From an uncultured candidate division Zixibacteria bacterium (lineage in GTDB: Bacteria; Zixibacteria; MSB-5A5; SM1-73), in NCBI GenBank assembly GCA_903908285.1, contig CAIVRH010000026.1:1-63591 (forward strand): a stretch of DNA of 63,591 nt. The letters run 5' to 3'. The notes under the pieces were generated by a model. That model was not told the DNA's origin. It made no database searches and saw only the letters and a program-made list of their open reading frames with translations. The translations under genes and the position numbers were made by a program. Shown one piece after another: positions 25,625 through 35,308 of the stretch; positions within the stretch are counted from its first letter, which is position 1; every line of letters begins with the position of its first letter.

Positions 25625-26260
25625 TCATTGTCTGAATTTCGCTTTTAAATCCGCCCAATCGTCTGTGTTTGCCACCGACGGAATGTCCTTCCAGAAATAT
25701 ATGCTCCACCAGTCAAGCGAGGTTTGCCTCATCAGAAAAGTGGCTATTCCCTTGGCTGAGGCGGTATCCGGCGGTGTGGTTTTTCCGTTCAGGATCAACA
25801 GCTCATACTCCCGTGAAAGAGATGCTGTACTGTCGCCAATATCGTCCGGAATTGTGGGGATGGAGTGAATTGACAATACATAAGAAAAAGAATCCGGGTT
25901 TTGACGGGAGGTGTCGAAGATCCGGGCAGTAACGCTGATCTCCACCGACCGGTCCCAGCCGGCAAAAAGATCCGCCCGTCCCTGATTGGCCGCATCCAGC
26001 GAATCCTCCGGAGCGGAGAAAATGAAAGAGTCTCCCAGGCACTGGTTGAAATTGCCGATGATCCTCTCGTTATAGGCATATAACAGATTCAAAATTACAA
26101 TATCCGGGCGGGCGGGTGTCTCCCAGGTCCCCTCGCTGATCACCGGGGTCGGAGAACTCCTGGTCTTAAAAGGATTCTTGCACCCGGATAAACATAGGTT
26201 TATCATCAGAAAAAAACAAATTAGTCTGATAAGCCCGGAACAAACCTTCCAGTTTCGCAT
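25625..26260 (-). CDS. Hypothetical lipoprotein (pair member 2)
   Basis: The 211 residues start with a signal peptide and lipobox LSGC. CKNPFKTRSS then leads to VILNLLYAYNERIIGNFNQC and an alpha+beta domain ending FLMRQTSLDWWSIYFWKDI. It shares the CxNPF and YAYxxR positions and the final FxxRQ...WWxI pattern with the protein at 25,051. It lies 13 bp from that gene and 18 bp from the barrel gene upstream, so all three are probably co-transcribed. Function unknown; an outer-membrane-attached accessory to the barrel is possible. Confidence 0.7.
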   Translation of the reverse strand: MRNWKVCSGLIRLICFFLMINLCLSGCKNPFKTRSSPTPVISEGTWETPARPDIVILNLLYAYNERIIGNFNQCLGDSFIFSAPEDSLDAANQGRADLFAGWDRSVEISVTARIFDTSRQNPDSFSYVLSIHSIPTIPDDIGDSTASLSREYELLILNGKTTPPDTASAKGIATFLMRQTSLDWWSIYFWKDIPSVANTDDWADLKAKFRQ

Positions 26261-26278
26261 ATAAATTGCCTTCCTCGG

Positions 26279-28096
26279 TCAAAAAGTCCGGTTGATGGAC
26301 ACTGTGGCGTAATCCGAAATCTCTTTGTAACTCTGCATACTTTTTTGCACCCGCCTGGCTGCCGATAGTCTTAGGTAAAACTGATCACTGACGAAATACC
26401 GGCATGCTGCCGAGATGGTGTTCTGCGTATACCTGTCGCTTAAGGAACGGATTTTCTTCAAAGTAACCAAATCGGTGAAATGATCCCACGATTTTCTCCT
26501 TTGGTAACTATACTCCGGGGAAAAAGAGACGCATGGTGCGGGTTTATATTCCATGGAAAAACCGATGGTATGAGTTCTCTGTTCCCAGCTGGGCTTCTGC
26601 ACCCATTGATCCTTCCAGATAAGCTGGCCGTAATCTTCATACCGGTAAGTATATCCCAGGGTAAAATTGAGCCTGGGGGTTACCGCCCAGTTCAGATTCG
26701 TACCGGAGCTGGCGCGGCGAAACAACCGGTTTTTGGTGCTCTCTTTCGATTTCTCATAGTCATAATAGATATAATTGGCTTGAATGTTGTAATTCTGTTT
26801 GATCTTCAAACCCGAAAAAGGCTGCCAGGATAAAGTCGGAGAAAGAACATAGGTCTGGTTATGATTGTTGTTGGCAGATAGCCGGTTGGAGATATAGACC
26901 TGGTGAAAATTCCTGAATCCCCCCTCCACTTGCAGGGAAAAAAGCGGATTGAAAACATGCCGGTAGTCTCCCCATGAAGTAAAAGTCAGAATATCCCTAT
27001 CGTTTAACTGGTCTGACAGCGGTGAGGCATAAAAAGAAGACACCCCGACGGAGGTGGTAAAATACAGGGAATCGGACCGGCTGATTCTCATCGTCAGGTT
27101 CCCCCCCCACTCCGCACTCTTCATTTTTAAATCTCTATAATCCCCCACGTAATCCTCATCCGTCTGCAGATATTTATAATAACTCGACAGGGTGAATCTG
27201 CCGAAAAATTCCCTTAAAGCTTTGATGGTCAGATTCTGGGAGCTCGAAGCATTGTCCGTTAGGCTGGGCAGCTGGGGATCTTTCTCTCCGGAATATTTAT
27301 ATCCGTTCAACAGGAAATCGAAATCAAAGTCCACCCTCACCCGAAGGGGAACCCGGGCCGAGGTTTTAAGATTGATCAGTCTCTGGGTTCTCCTTTGAGT
27401 ATTGATTTTCGCATCGGAGATATCCCCCAGGTAGAATTTTTTCTTGGACCAGTCCTCCTGGTAGGAAAACTCCAGGCTGTCTCCGCTAAAGAAATTCTTG
27501 GCAAAAAAAAGGCCAAAATCCCTTTCCAACAGCGGCACGTTGCTCAACCGGGAGCTTACCTGGCTGAACTTGATCTGGGTTAAGGATCCGCTTAGAATTT
27601 TGGGGGAATGCTTAATTTCCAGGCGGTGATTGAATCCCCCGTCATCCTTTCTCCCCTCCTCCCATCTTCGTTGAACCTCCTTTCCCCCGATTACCTGAAA
27701 AAACCTTACCCCGGAGATTTCGTATTCGGTGGTGATGCCATATTCGGAGCCCACCACCTTTCTTTTTTCCAGGGAATTTACATCCTGGGAAAATAGAAAA
27801 CCCATCTTTAATCTTTTGGTGAAGCTATATCCCAGATTCAAATCATAGTTTCCATCCTCCTGCCACCGGTTCTGATGGTTGGAAAAGACTGATTTTTTTA
27901 TCAGCATGGAATTGATGGCACTGGAAAACCCCCAGCAGAGTCCGTAATCCGCCTGGTGATCATAATCCAATTTGGCGTTCCATAAAAAGGTGCGGTTATC
28001 CTGTGAAAAATCCAGTTGGAGCTGGGCACAGAAGACATCTCCCACCGGAATAAGAAATGCCGCAACGATAAAAATCAGAAGAAAGTATTTAAACAT
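26279..28096 (-). CDS. Outer-membrane beta-barrel protein, unknown function
   Basis: The 605 residues start with a signal peptide (cleavage near VFCA, leaving QLQLDFSQ). Almost the entire mature chain is amphipathic strands with aromatic ends and short charged turns (for example LNLGYSFTKRLKMGFLFSQD, LNFTLGYTYRYEDYGQ, FYLRLSAARRVQ). It ends in VSINRTF, a C-terminal aromatic typical of barrels assembled by BamA. No plug, TonB box or enzymatic motif is visible. It opens the probable operon with the two paired lipoproteins. It has no clear homology to SprA. Confidence 0.7.
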   Translation of the reverse strand: MFKYFLLIFIVAAFLIPVGDVFCAQLQLDFSQDNRTFLWNAKLDYDHQADYGLCWGFSSAINSMLIKKSVFSNHQNRWQEDGNYDLNLGYSFTKRLKMGFLFSQDVNSLEKRKVVGSEYGITTEYEISGVRFFQVIGGKEVQRRWEEGRKDDGGFNHRLEIKHSPKILSGSLTQIKFSQVSSRLSNVPLLERDFGLFFAKNFFSGDSLEFSYQEDWSKKKFYLGDISDAKINTQRRTQRLINLKTSARVPLRVRVDFDFDFLLNGYKYSGEKDPQLPSLTDNASSSQNLTIKALREFFGRFTLSSYYKYLQTDEDYVGDYRDLKMKSAEWGGNLTMRISRSDSLYFTTSVGVSSFYASPLSDQLNDRDILTFTSWGDYRHVFNPLFSLQVEGGFRNFHQVYISNRLSANNNHNQTYVLSPTLSWQPFSGLKIKQNYNIQANYIYYDYEKSKESTKNRLFRRASSGTNLNWAVTPRLNFTLGYTYRYEDYGQLIWKDQWVQKPSWEQRTHTIGFSMEYKPAPCVSFSPEYSYQRRKSWDHFTDLVTLKKIRSLSDRYTQNTISAACRYFVSDQFYLRLSAARRVQKSMQSYKEISDYATVSINRTF

Positions 28097-28174
28097 CTCA
28101 ATGCCGGAATCACTGTGTTTTTTTCCTCCCCGCCTTTGCTCCCTCTTAAATGCAGAGGAAAATTAAAGGAGAGG

Positions 28175-28993
28175 TTATCCGGATATAAGCCTTATTTTTT
28201 CTAACCCGATAACGGCTGTAGATAAACGGGCAAATTCGCTCAAATTCAAAGTCTCCGCCCGTCTTTTGGGATCGATTCCGATCCGGTTTAAAATAACCTC
28301 CAGTCGGTCTTTAGGCAAAGACAAATTTGAGGTCAGGGAATTAAGCAGGATTTTTCTTCTTTGCCCGAAAGCCGCCCGGACTACCCGAAAAAACCACCTT
28401 TCATCTTCTACCCGGACCCGGGGCTGGGGGAGGAATGTTAGTCTGATAACCGATGAATCCACCCGGGGTTTGGGGAAAAATGAATTGGGCTTAATATGGA
28501 AAAGAATCTCAGAGTCTGCATACATTTGAACCGCAATGGAGAGAGGCGACCAGTTTTTGCTTCCCGGGACAGAGGAAAGTCTTAAAGCCACTTCCTTTTG
28601 GATCATCAGCACGCAGCCGTTTATCAGCTTTCTGTTTTCCTGCAAAAAAGAGAGCACCCCGGATGTGATCTGATACGGGAGATTCCCCACTACTTTGCAG
28701 TTTGGCTCGGGTTTAATCAAATTATGGAGGGAGACTTTCAGTATATCCGCATTGACTATGGAAAGATTTTGGTAGGATTTGAATTTCTGTTGGAGAATTT
28801 GGCATAGTTGTTTATCGATTTCTACCGCCAAGATTTTCTTGGCTTTGCATAAAAGGTGTTTGGTTAGCGCTCCCGATCCTGCTCCGATCTCCAGAACTAC
28901 ATCATTTTCCTCCGGATTTAAGCTTTTAACGATTCTTTGAGCAGCTCTGTCATTGATCAGGAAATTTTGGCTTAAGCTTTTCTTTGGTTTCAC
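28175..28993 (-). CDS. rsmA: 16S rRNA (adenine1518/1519-N6)-dimethyltransferase
   Basis: RsmA (KsgA) dimethylates A1518 and A1519 near the 3' end of 16S rRNA, a late 30S assembly step. The 272 residues show KKSLSQNFLINDRAAQRIV, the SAM motif VLEIGAGSGALTKHLL, VEIDKQLC, NADIL, the catalytic VVGNLPYQITSGVL, and the C-terminal RRAETLNLSEFARLS. It lies downstream of the TatD-radical SAM and metG genes, in the often-seen order metG-tatD-rsmA. Confidence 0.97.
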   Translation of the reverse strand: MKPKKSLSQNFLINDRAAQRIVKSLNPEENDVVLEIGAGSGALTKHLLCKAKKILAVEIDKQLCQILQQKFKSYQNLSIVNADILKVSLHNLIKPEPNCKVVGNLPYQITSGVLSFLQENRKLINGCVLMIQKEVALRLSSVPGSKNWSPLSIAVQMYADSEILFHIKPNSFFPKPRVDSSVIRLTFLPQPRVRVEDERWFFRVVRAAFGQRRKILLNSLTSNLSLPKDRLEVILNRIGIDPKRRAETLNLSEFARLSTAVIGLEKIRLISG

Positions 28994-29173
28994 CTTTCCA
29001 ACCTATTTCAGTGAACGATATGAACCCGTTTTACTTTTTAAGTTTTCTTCTTCCAGGCAGGTTATTAATGCGCGGGGATCAGATGCAATATCAGTATATG
29101 ACCAATCGCTAATTCGTTAAGCTTGTTAAGATTAGAGCATCCCTCTAAAGGAGTGGTTGAAGGTACAAATCAC

Positions 29174-30538
29174 TTATCCGACCACATTATAATGGCGAAC
29201 TCTTAATTCAATTCCTAACTTTTGTGCGATCCTCTCGCATTCCTGCAAATCCACCTCCGGCATATCCAGAACCGTGATAACCGTCTTCGGCAAGTATTTC
29301 TTGCACTCCTTAGCAAAGGCTATAACCTTATCATAGGTATTTTTTCCAAAGCTGGATTTACATAACCGGTCATATTTGCTGCTTTCATCGACGTTCAAAC
29401 TTATGGAAACCACATCTATCAAACCCGCCAGCTCCGGCACGATGTTCCTTTGGTGGATTAAATTTCCCTGGCCGTTGGTGTTCAGACGTACCTGCATATT
29501 TTTGCTTTTAAGATGCCGCGCCACCTCCAAAAGCAGATCCAAGCGAATGGTCGGTTCGCCATACCCGCAGAAAACCACCTCCCGGTATTTATCCAGCTGA
29601 CCCAAGGCATTTATCACCTCATTAAAAGTCGGTTCCTGATTCAATCGCAAATTGTGACCTTTCACAAAATCGGTATAATTCCGCACGCAGAAAACGCAGG
29701 CGTTGGTGCATTGATTGGTGATATTCAGATACAGGCTGTCCCGAATGGGATAAGCCACCTGGCATGGAATGGTGGTTATCAGATTGAAGAGGAGACAAGC
29801 GTTCACCGCGGTGATCCGCTCCACGTCCTGAAAGGAGAGAGGAGAAAAAAGCCTTGTCAGTTCTTCTATTACAAACTTTAAGTAAACCGGTTGATTTCTT
29901 TTGTCTTTTTTGGGGATGGGTGAAAGATAGGGCGAATCGGTTTCGACCAGAATCGAGTCCATAGGGATCTTCCTTGCCACCTTCGAGGTTTTGGAGTCTG
30001 GATAAGTCAGCATTCCGTTAAAACTTAAGTAGAAACCCATGTTCAAAGCAATGTCGGCTTGTTCCAAGTTCCCGGTAAATGAGTGAAGCACCCCCCCCAC
30101 TTTTTCTGCTTCAGTCTCTTTGAGGATAGCCAGCGCTTCCTCCCAGGCATCCCGGACATGCACCACTATAGGGAGTCCCAGTTCCTTTGCCAGGTGGATT
30201 TGCATTTTGAACGCCTTGATTTGATCCGTTCGCGGGGAAAGATTCCGGTAGAAATCCAGACCGATCTCCCCGATAGCCACCACTTTCTTATGGGTGGCAA
30301 GCTTCTGGATCTCTCCCAAAGACTGTTCGGTCAAATCCTTAGCATCATGCGGGTGGAATCCGGCGGTGGCATAAATCTCTTTATACTCATCCGCCAGCTG
30401 TATCGATCTCTGGCTGGATTCCAGATTGTATCCCACATTGATTATCTTCTCCACACCCGAGGAGAAGGCCGATTCTATGACCTGTAATCTGTCCTGGTCA
30501 AACTGCTTTATATCTAAATGTGCATGCGAATCTATCAC
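29174..30538 (-). CDS. TatD-family hydrolase fused to a radical SAM domain
   Basis: Residues 1-255 are a TatD metal-dependent nuclease: SHAHLDIKQFD (metal His pair), GEIGLDFYR, VVHVRDAWEE, GVLHSFTG and LVETDSPYLSP. Residues 256-454 are a small radical SAM domain: YLNITNQCTNACVFC gives the CxxxCxxC cluster, followed by VVFCGYGEPTIR (GEP motif) and MQVRLNTNGQGNL. A TatD-linked radical SAM family is known, both fused and as neighbours; its reaction is, as far as I recall, not established. The start is GTG at 30,538, fitting MIDSHAHLD. No separate tatD or queE is present. Confidence 0.92.
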   Translation of the reverse strand: MIDSHAHLDIKQFDQDRLQVIESAFSSGVEKIINVGYNLESSQRSIQLADEYKEIYATAGFHPHDAKDLTEQSLGEIQKLATHKKVVAIGEIGLDFYRNLSPRTDQIKAFKMQIHLAKELGLPIVVHVRDAWEEALAILKETEAEKVGGVLHSFTGNLEQADIALNMGFYLSFNGMLTYPDSKTSKVARKIPMDSILVETDSPYLSPIPKKDKRNQPVYLKFVIEELTRLFSPLSFQDVERITAVNACLLFNLITTIPCQVAYPIRDSLYLNITNQCTNACVFCVRNYTDFVKGHNLRLNQEPTFNEVINALGQLDKYREVVFCGYGEPTIRLDLLLEVARHLKSKNMQVRLNTNGQGNLIHQRNIVPELAGLIDVVSISLNVDESSKYDRLCKSSFGKNTYDKVIAFAKECKKYLPKTVITVLDMPEVDLQECERIAQKLGIELRVRHYNVVG

Positions 30539-30603
30539 TTATAACCTCAATGGATGTTACGGTATATTAGCAAATAGTCGATGCATCGAATGTTTTCAAT
30601 GGG

Positions 30604-30660
30604 AGTGCACCAGCTTGTTGAAGCAAAGCGGAAATCCCGCTTCGCGGGGCTGGTGCGGTT
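30604..30660. repeat. Nested palindromic repeat between metG and the TatD fusion gene
   Basis: Outer arms GCACCAGC (30,607-30,614) and GCTGGTGC (30,649-30,656) enclose an inner hairpin CCCGC-TTC-GCGGG (30,636-30,648). There is no T-run. It resembles the other REP-like palindromes of the window and may separate expression of metG from the downstream gene. The rest of 30,539-30,819 has no gene. Confidence 0.6.
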
Positions 30661-30819
30661 TTCCAGACGGTAATACATCATCATAATAAATCTTCCTGAA
30701 GTTCACCCGGGGCGGGAATCGCGTATGTTTTTATGAATATCCCGCTTCTAATTTGAGATTTTCGACACCTGATAAAGTTTGCTCCGGAACTATAAATTCT
30801 CTTATCACCGGTACAAAAC

Positions 30820-32766
30820 TTAGCTTATCTTCGAGCCGCCTTTCACGTCCTTATCCAAACATACCAGACTTAGAATATTCCCATCCCTGGCTGCTAAAAG
30901 CATTCCATTGGACTCTATTCCCCGGATCTTGGCAGGTTGGAGGTTAGCCACCACCACGATCTTCTTGCCCACCATCTCCTCCGGAGTGTAATGCTCCGCC
31001 ACCCCGGCTACGATCTCTCTCTCCTCTGTGCCGATTTCAATTTTCAACTTAAGGAGTTTATCTGCTCCCTTGACTTTTTCCGCAGATTTAACCTCGGCTA
31101 CCCGGAAATCGATTTTAGAAAACTCATCGTAAGAAACTTCCAATGGAATATTTGATTCTTCCACAACCGCCTCCTTGCTTTTTTCATATCCCACTTTTAT
31201 TGCTGATTTACCCGTCTTCTCCAGCCTGGGGAAAAGTGATTCCGGGATACTCACTTTAGTTCCGGATTTCAACCGTCCCCACTGGTTCGCTTCGTTCAGT
31301 GTGGGGATCATATCCTCACCGGAGAAACCCAATAGCTCCCTGATCCGGGTGCATTTCTGCGGAAGCACCGGGTAAAAAAGTGCGCTGATAATTCTCAGCG
31401 TTTCACAGCTCACATACAACACGGTTTGAAGTCGCTCCATATTGTTGTTTTTGACTAAAGTCCAGGGAGCCTGATTTTCGATGTACCGGTTGGTGCTTCG
31501 GACCAGCTTCATGATTTGGTCGATCGCCTGGTTGATGCTTATCTCCTGAATGTGCCACCACACCAGATCGGAACATCCGGTGGCTTCTCTTATCAGATTC
31601 TCATCCGATGATTCATAAACTGAAGCCTGGGGAATTGTTCCGTCACAATAGCTTCCCACCATCTTCAGTGTCCGGCTGACTAAATTTCCCAAATCGTTGG
31701 CTAAATCGGCATTATATTTCTCCACAAACCTCTCTTCCTGGATATCTCCATCCTGACCAAAAGGGAACTGGGTCAAAAGAAGATAACGGGCTCCATCCGA
31801 GCCATAAAGCTCCACATAGGTTTCGGGATATATAACGTTTCCCAGAGTCTTGCTCATCTTCTGTCCGTTTATGGTGAAAAACCCGTGGACGAAAATTTGG
31901 TTCGGGAGAGCCTCTCCCAAAGCCAGAAGCATGGAGGGCCAGAAGATGGTGTGAAATTTCAGTATATCCTTGCCGATCAGGTGGATCACTTTACCCTCTT
32001 TCCACCATTTTTTAAACTGCTCCGGATCATCACCATATCCCACAGCCGATATATAGTTGGGAAGAGCATCCACCCAAACATAAGCATTCTGACTCGGATC
32101 AAAAGGGAGGGGGATGCCCCAGCTTACCTTTTCCCGGGAGATGGAGAAATCCTCCAGTTCCTGTTTCAAAAGCCCCAAAGTCTCTCTTTTCTTCTCTTCC
32201 GGGGTGATCATTAATTCGTCCCTCCGGATCAAATCCTCCAGCTGTTTTAGATAGGATGAAAGGCGGAAGAAATAATTCTTTTCCGTTATCCTCTTCGGCT
32301 CCTGCTGATGATCCGGGCAAAGACCATTCACCAGGTCCTTTTCGGTGATAAACTTCTCACATCCCAGACAGTAGAGCCCCGAATACTCCCCTTGATAGAT
32401 AACTTCCTCTCCATTTTTGGTCCTGGCTTTATATAACCGGTCCAGAAGTCTCACTATTGCCTTTTCATGGCGTACATCCGTTGTGCGGACAAAGTAATCA
32501 TATGAGATATTCAGGCTTTCCCATGCCCGTTTAAAATATCCGACGTTCAGATCACAAAGTTCCCGGGGAGTCATCCCCAGCTTTTTCGCTTTTTCTTCGA
32601 CTTTAGAACCGTGCTCATCCGTTCCGGTCAAAAAGAAAGTCTCCTCCCCCGCCATCCGATGAAACCGGGCTAAAACGTCTGCCGCTATGGTGGTGCGTGC
32701 TTGCCCTATATGAGGCCGGTCGTTTACATAATATATGGGAGTCGTAACCATAAATCTGGTGGTCAA
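30820..32766 (-). CDS. metG: Methionyl-tRNA synthetase with C-terminal tRNA-binding domain
   Basis: This class I synthetase charges tRNA-Met. The 648 residues show PIYYVNDRPHIGQA (HIGH motif as HIGQ), zinc-binding cysteines YCLGCEKF...LCPDH, the KMSKT form of KMSKS (GQKMSKTLGNVIYP), the helical anticodon domain (NRYIENQAPW) and a C-terminal EMAP-II-like OB domain from about residue 540 (DFRVAEVKSAEKVKGADKLL, then ANLQPAKIRGIESNGMLLAA) that dimerises and holds tRNA. The start is TTG at 32,766 with GGAGG five bases upstream; an ATG five codons later has no such site. Confidence 0.97.
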   Translation of the reverse strand: MTTRFMVTTPIYYVNDRPHIGQARTTIAADVLARFHRMAGEETFFLTGTDEHGSKVEEKAKKLGMTPRELCDLNVGYFKRAWESLNISYDYFVRTTDVRHEKAIVRLLDRLYKARTKNGEEVIYQGEYSGLYCLGCEKFITEKDLVNGLCPDHQQEPKRITEKNYFFRLSSYLKQLEDLIRRDELMITPEEKKRETLGLLKQELEDFSISREKVSWGIPLPFDPSQNAYVWVDALPNYISAVGYGDDPEQFKKWWKEGKVIHLIGKDILKFHTIFWPSMLLALGEALPNQIFVHGFFTINGQKMSKTLGNVIYPETYVELYGSDGARYLLLTQFPFGQDGDIQEERFVEKYNADLANDLGNLVSRTLKMVGSYCDGTIPQASVYESSDENLIREATGCSDLVWWHIQEISINQAIDQIMKLVRSTNRYIENQAPWTLVKNNNMERLQTVLYVSCETLRIISALFYPVLPQKCTRIRELLGFSGEDMIPTLNEANQWGRLKSGTKVSIPESLFPRLEKTGKSAIKVGYEKSKEAVVEESNIPLEVSYDEFSKIDFRVAEVKSAEKVKGADKLLKLKIEIGTEEREIVAGVAEHYTPEEMVGKKIVVVANLQPAKIRGIESNGMLLAARDGNILSLVCLDKDVKGGSKIS

Positions 32767-32997
32767 TTTTTCCTCCTCGCTGGCGATATCGATTCCTTTA
32801 ATTAAAGGGAGATTGATCTTTTAATCTTTATAAGACTGCGGGAGTTTCCGGAGTCTGTGAGAATGTAGTTGAGCATTATCTCATTATCTTCAAATGATAT
32901 ACATAACTTAGTTTAAGTGTCGGTTTAAGTTTTTTGCCTAAGATAAGTATGTAGCGCGGCAGTGAAATGAAATCTTTTGGCTGTTATTTACATATTA

Positions 32998-33849
32998 TCA
33001 AGATTTGGATTCAGATTGGTTTTTTGCTCGGGCCTTGGCCTGATTCCTCTTTCTTTCCTGTTTTTTCAATTGGACTAAGGTGATCTTTTCCTCCTCCCCC
33101 GATTCCTGTTTTACCACGATATACTCTTTGAAGATGTTGATTTTCTCTACCACCCCTTCCCCCTTTTCCGTCTGGAATTTTTCCCCCACCTTGGGATAGA
33201 TGGGAAGGCTTTTTTCATAAACGTCCTTTTCATATCGCAGACAGCAGAGTAACCTGCCGCAGTTTCCGGAAATCTTGGCCGGATTCAAAGAGAGGTTCTG
33301 TTCCCGGGCCAGCTGGGTGGAGATCGGCTCAAATTCCCTTAAGAAGGCGGTACAGCAAAGAGGCAGCCCACACACCCCGAATCCCCCGATCCTTCTGGCT
33401 TCGTCCCTCACCCCGATCTGCCTGAGCTCGATTCTGGTTTTGTAGGTGGTGGCAAGCTCTTTGACCAATTCCCGGAAATCCACCCTTTTTTCGGCCGTGA
33501 AAAAAAATGTGATCTTGTTATTGTCGAATTGAAACTCCGCATCCACCAGCTTCATCTCCAGGTTTCTTTCGGCAATCATCTTCTCGCACTGGATGACACA
33601 TTCCTTTTCTCTCTCCCGATTGGCGGTTAGTTTATTTAAATCCTCCGGTGCGGCCAATCGTAGAATATTCTGCGGTTTTTTCTCCAGATCCACCATTTCC
33701 ATGGGTATCTTTTTGATCACTCGTCCCATATCCTCTCCCCGCTCTGCTTGAACTATAACCATACATCCGATTTTAATGCTTAAACAATCTGGATTGGTAA
33801 AATACTCCTTACGCGATCCCTTGAATTCCACCAGATATATATCCATCAC
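32998..33849 (-). CDS. PSP1/RicT (YaaT)-family protein with Fe-S-type cysteines
   Basis: The 283 residues match the PSP1 C-terminal family. In Bacillus, RicT (YaaT) forms an Fe-S complex with YlbF and YmcA that affects RNase Y processing and development. The signature DEARRIGGFGVCGLPLCC and SGNCGRLLCCLRYE gives six cysteines (160, 165, 166, 197, 202, 203) in the cluster-binding pattern. The C-terminus is a Lys/Arg-rich tail. The holB-PSP1-metG order is widespread. No YlbF or YmcA homologue is seen. The start is GTG (33,849) or ATG three bases on, both after AAGGAG. Confidence 0.88.
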   Translation of the reverse strand: MMDIYLVEFKGSRKEYFTNPDCLSIKIGCMVIVQAERGEDMGRVIKKIPMEMVDLEKKPQNILRLAAPEDLNKLTANREREKECVIQCEKMIAERNLEMKLVDAEFQFDNNKITFFFTAEKRVDFRELVKELATTYKTRIELRQIGVRDEARRIGGFGVCGLPLCCTAFLREFEPISTQLAREQNLSLNPAKISGNCGRLLCCLRYEKDVYEKSLPIYPKVGEKFQTEKGEGVVEKINIFKEYIVVKQESGEEEKITLVQLKKQERKRNQAKARAKNQSESKS

Positions 33850-33975
33850 CGATCACTCCTTATCAATTACCTGCCGAATCCGCATCGTCAGTCTTATCAT
33901 TTAATCTCTTCTCTTGGCTTTTCACTTCGCCCTATCTATGGAAATTACTTTTACCTTTCTCTCTTCCGTTGATTT

Positions 33976-34135
33976 TATCCGTCATTAATCGTCTATCGTA
34001 GTTATTTCCTTTTTCCTTCTTCCTTTTTCCTTTGACTTCACCCGTCATTCTTCATCCGTCATTGATATTTGCTCTTCTTTTGCCTTTGCGGCGGACTACT
34101 GACTGCGGTCGGCGGACGTCTTCATCCGTCATTGC
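33976..34135. repeat. Short dispersed CCGTCATT repeats in the holB-PSP1 gap
   Basis: CCGTCATT recurs near 33,979, 34,042, 34,056 and 34,126, three times preceded by AT or CAT, in a pyrimidine-rich 298-bp gap. The stretch also has a GGCGGAC...GGCGGAC pair near 34,090-34,117. No gene or clear terminator is visible. Confidence 0.5.
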
Positions 34136-34147
34136 TTTTATTTTCCT

Positions 34148-35308
34148 TTAGCCGTTCGCCAGTTCCTTCACCCTAAAACACATATTCAAAAGAGCCAGCT
34201 TCAAGCTGGCATTTCTGACCTGGCAATCGCTTCTGATCTGCTCGATCGTCCGGAAAGCTTCTTCGACTCTATTTTGACGTTTAAACTTCTCCCCCAGTTT
34301 GACCACCTCCGGCTTCATATCGGGATTGATCAGGTGATCGGATCCTTCCAGGATCATGTAGATGTCCCGCAGTATGGCATCGGCGAACTCCAGCATCTCC
34401 AGGATCGAATTCCAGTCCCATTGGCTCAAAAGTTGATCAACCCATTGGATAATTCGGTTGGTCCGGCCTTCAGCTGCCAAATTAAGCAGTCCCAAAGCCT
34501 CCCGGCGAATATCCTGCTTTTCGCCCTGGGCAAAATCCAAAGCTTTTCCATAGCTGCCGTTGGAAAGATGCGCAAAATGCGAAGCTTCCTCCCTCTCCAC
34601 CGCGTAATCCGATTTTAGTTTCTCCTCGATCTGATCCTGCGAAATCCTCCCGAATCTTATCTGCTGACAGCGGGAAACCACGGTGGGGAGAAGTTTGTTG
34701 ATATCGTTGGTGGTTAGAATCAAAGTCGCATATTCGGGTGGCTCCTCCAAAGTTTTCAAAAGAGAATTGGCGGACGAAACATGCATATGCTCCGCTTCCG
34801 CCATGATCACCACCTTTCTTTTTCCCTCGAACGGCCTGGAGAAGATATCCCTTTGCATCATCCGGATTTGCTCCACCGCGATATTGACTTTTCTGTCGAA
34901 TCTAACGATGGTATAGGGTTCCTCTTTCTTGAGGGTGTGGTATTTTTCAAACTCCTTTTGCCCCTTATCCTGAAGTTTGCCCGATTGAGCGGAGATGGTC
35001 TCACCGTCTTCAGAGAGATCCTCCTCCCCTTTTTTATTTCTATCGGATTTGGCAGATGGTATCGGGAAAATCATGGTTACGTCCGGATGGATGAACTTGT
35101 CGATTTTCCGGCAGGAGGAACAAACATCGCATGCCTCCCCCCGATTTTTCTCGCAGTTGATCGCTTTCGCCAGCTCCAATGCCATAATCCATTTACCGGT
35201 TCCCAGTTCCCCATAGAAAAGATAGGAGGAGGCTAGCAAATTTTTACTTATTGCTCCGGAAAGAATCTTCTTGGGAATTTTCTGATCTAAAACCCGGTTG
35301 AAGCTCAT
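34148..35308 (-). CDS. holB: DNA polymerase III subunit delta'
   Basis: The clamp-loader delta' subunit helps open and load the beta sliding clamp. The 386 residues show the AAA+ fold: YLFYGELGTGKWIMALELAK (P-loop), a zinc module with spaced cysteines (NCEKNRGEACDVCSSC), VVIMAEAEHM in the Walker B position, SSANSLLKTLEEPPEYATLI, sensor LTTND, and TVVSRCQQIRFGRIS. It is longer than E. coli HolB because of a charged insert after residue 75 (KSDRNKKGEEDLSEDGETIS). Its ATG overlaps the TAA of the envC-like gene by one base (TAATG), indicating translational coupling. Confidence 0.92.
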   Translation of the reverse strand: MSFNRVLDQKIPKKILSGAISKNLLASSYLFYGELGTGKWIMALELAKAINCEKNRGEACDVCSSCRKIDKFIHPDVTMIFPIPSAKSDRNKKGEEDLSEDGETISAQSGKLQDKGQKEFEKYHTLKKEEPYTIVRFDRKVNIAVEQIRMMQRDIFSRPFEGKRKVVIMAEAEHMHVSSANSLLKTLEEPPEYATLILTTNDINKLLPTVVSRCQQIRFGRISQDQIEEKLKSDYAVEREEASHFAHLSNGSYGKALDFAQGEKQDIRREALGLLNLAAEGRTNRIIQWVDQLLSQWDWNSILEMLEFADAILRDIYMILEGSDHLINPDMKPEVVKLGEKFKRQNRVEEAFRTIEQIRSDCQVRNASLKLALLNMCFRVKELANG

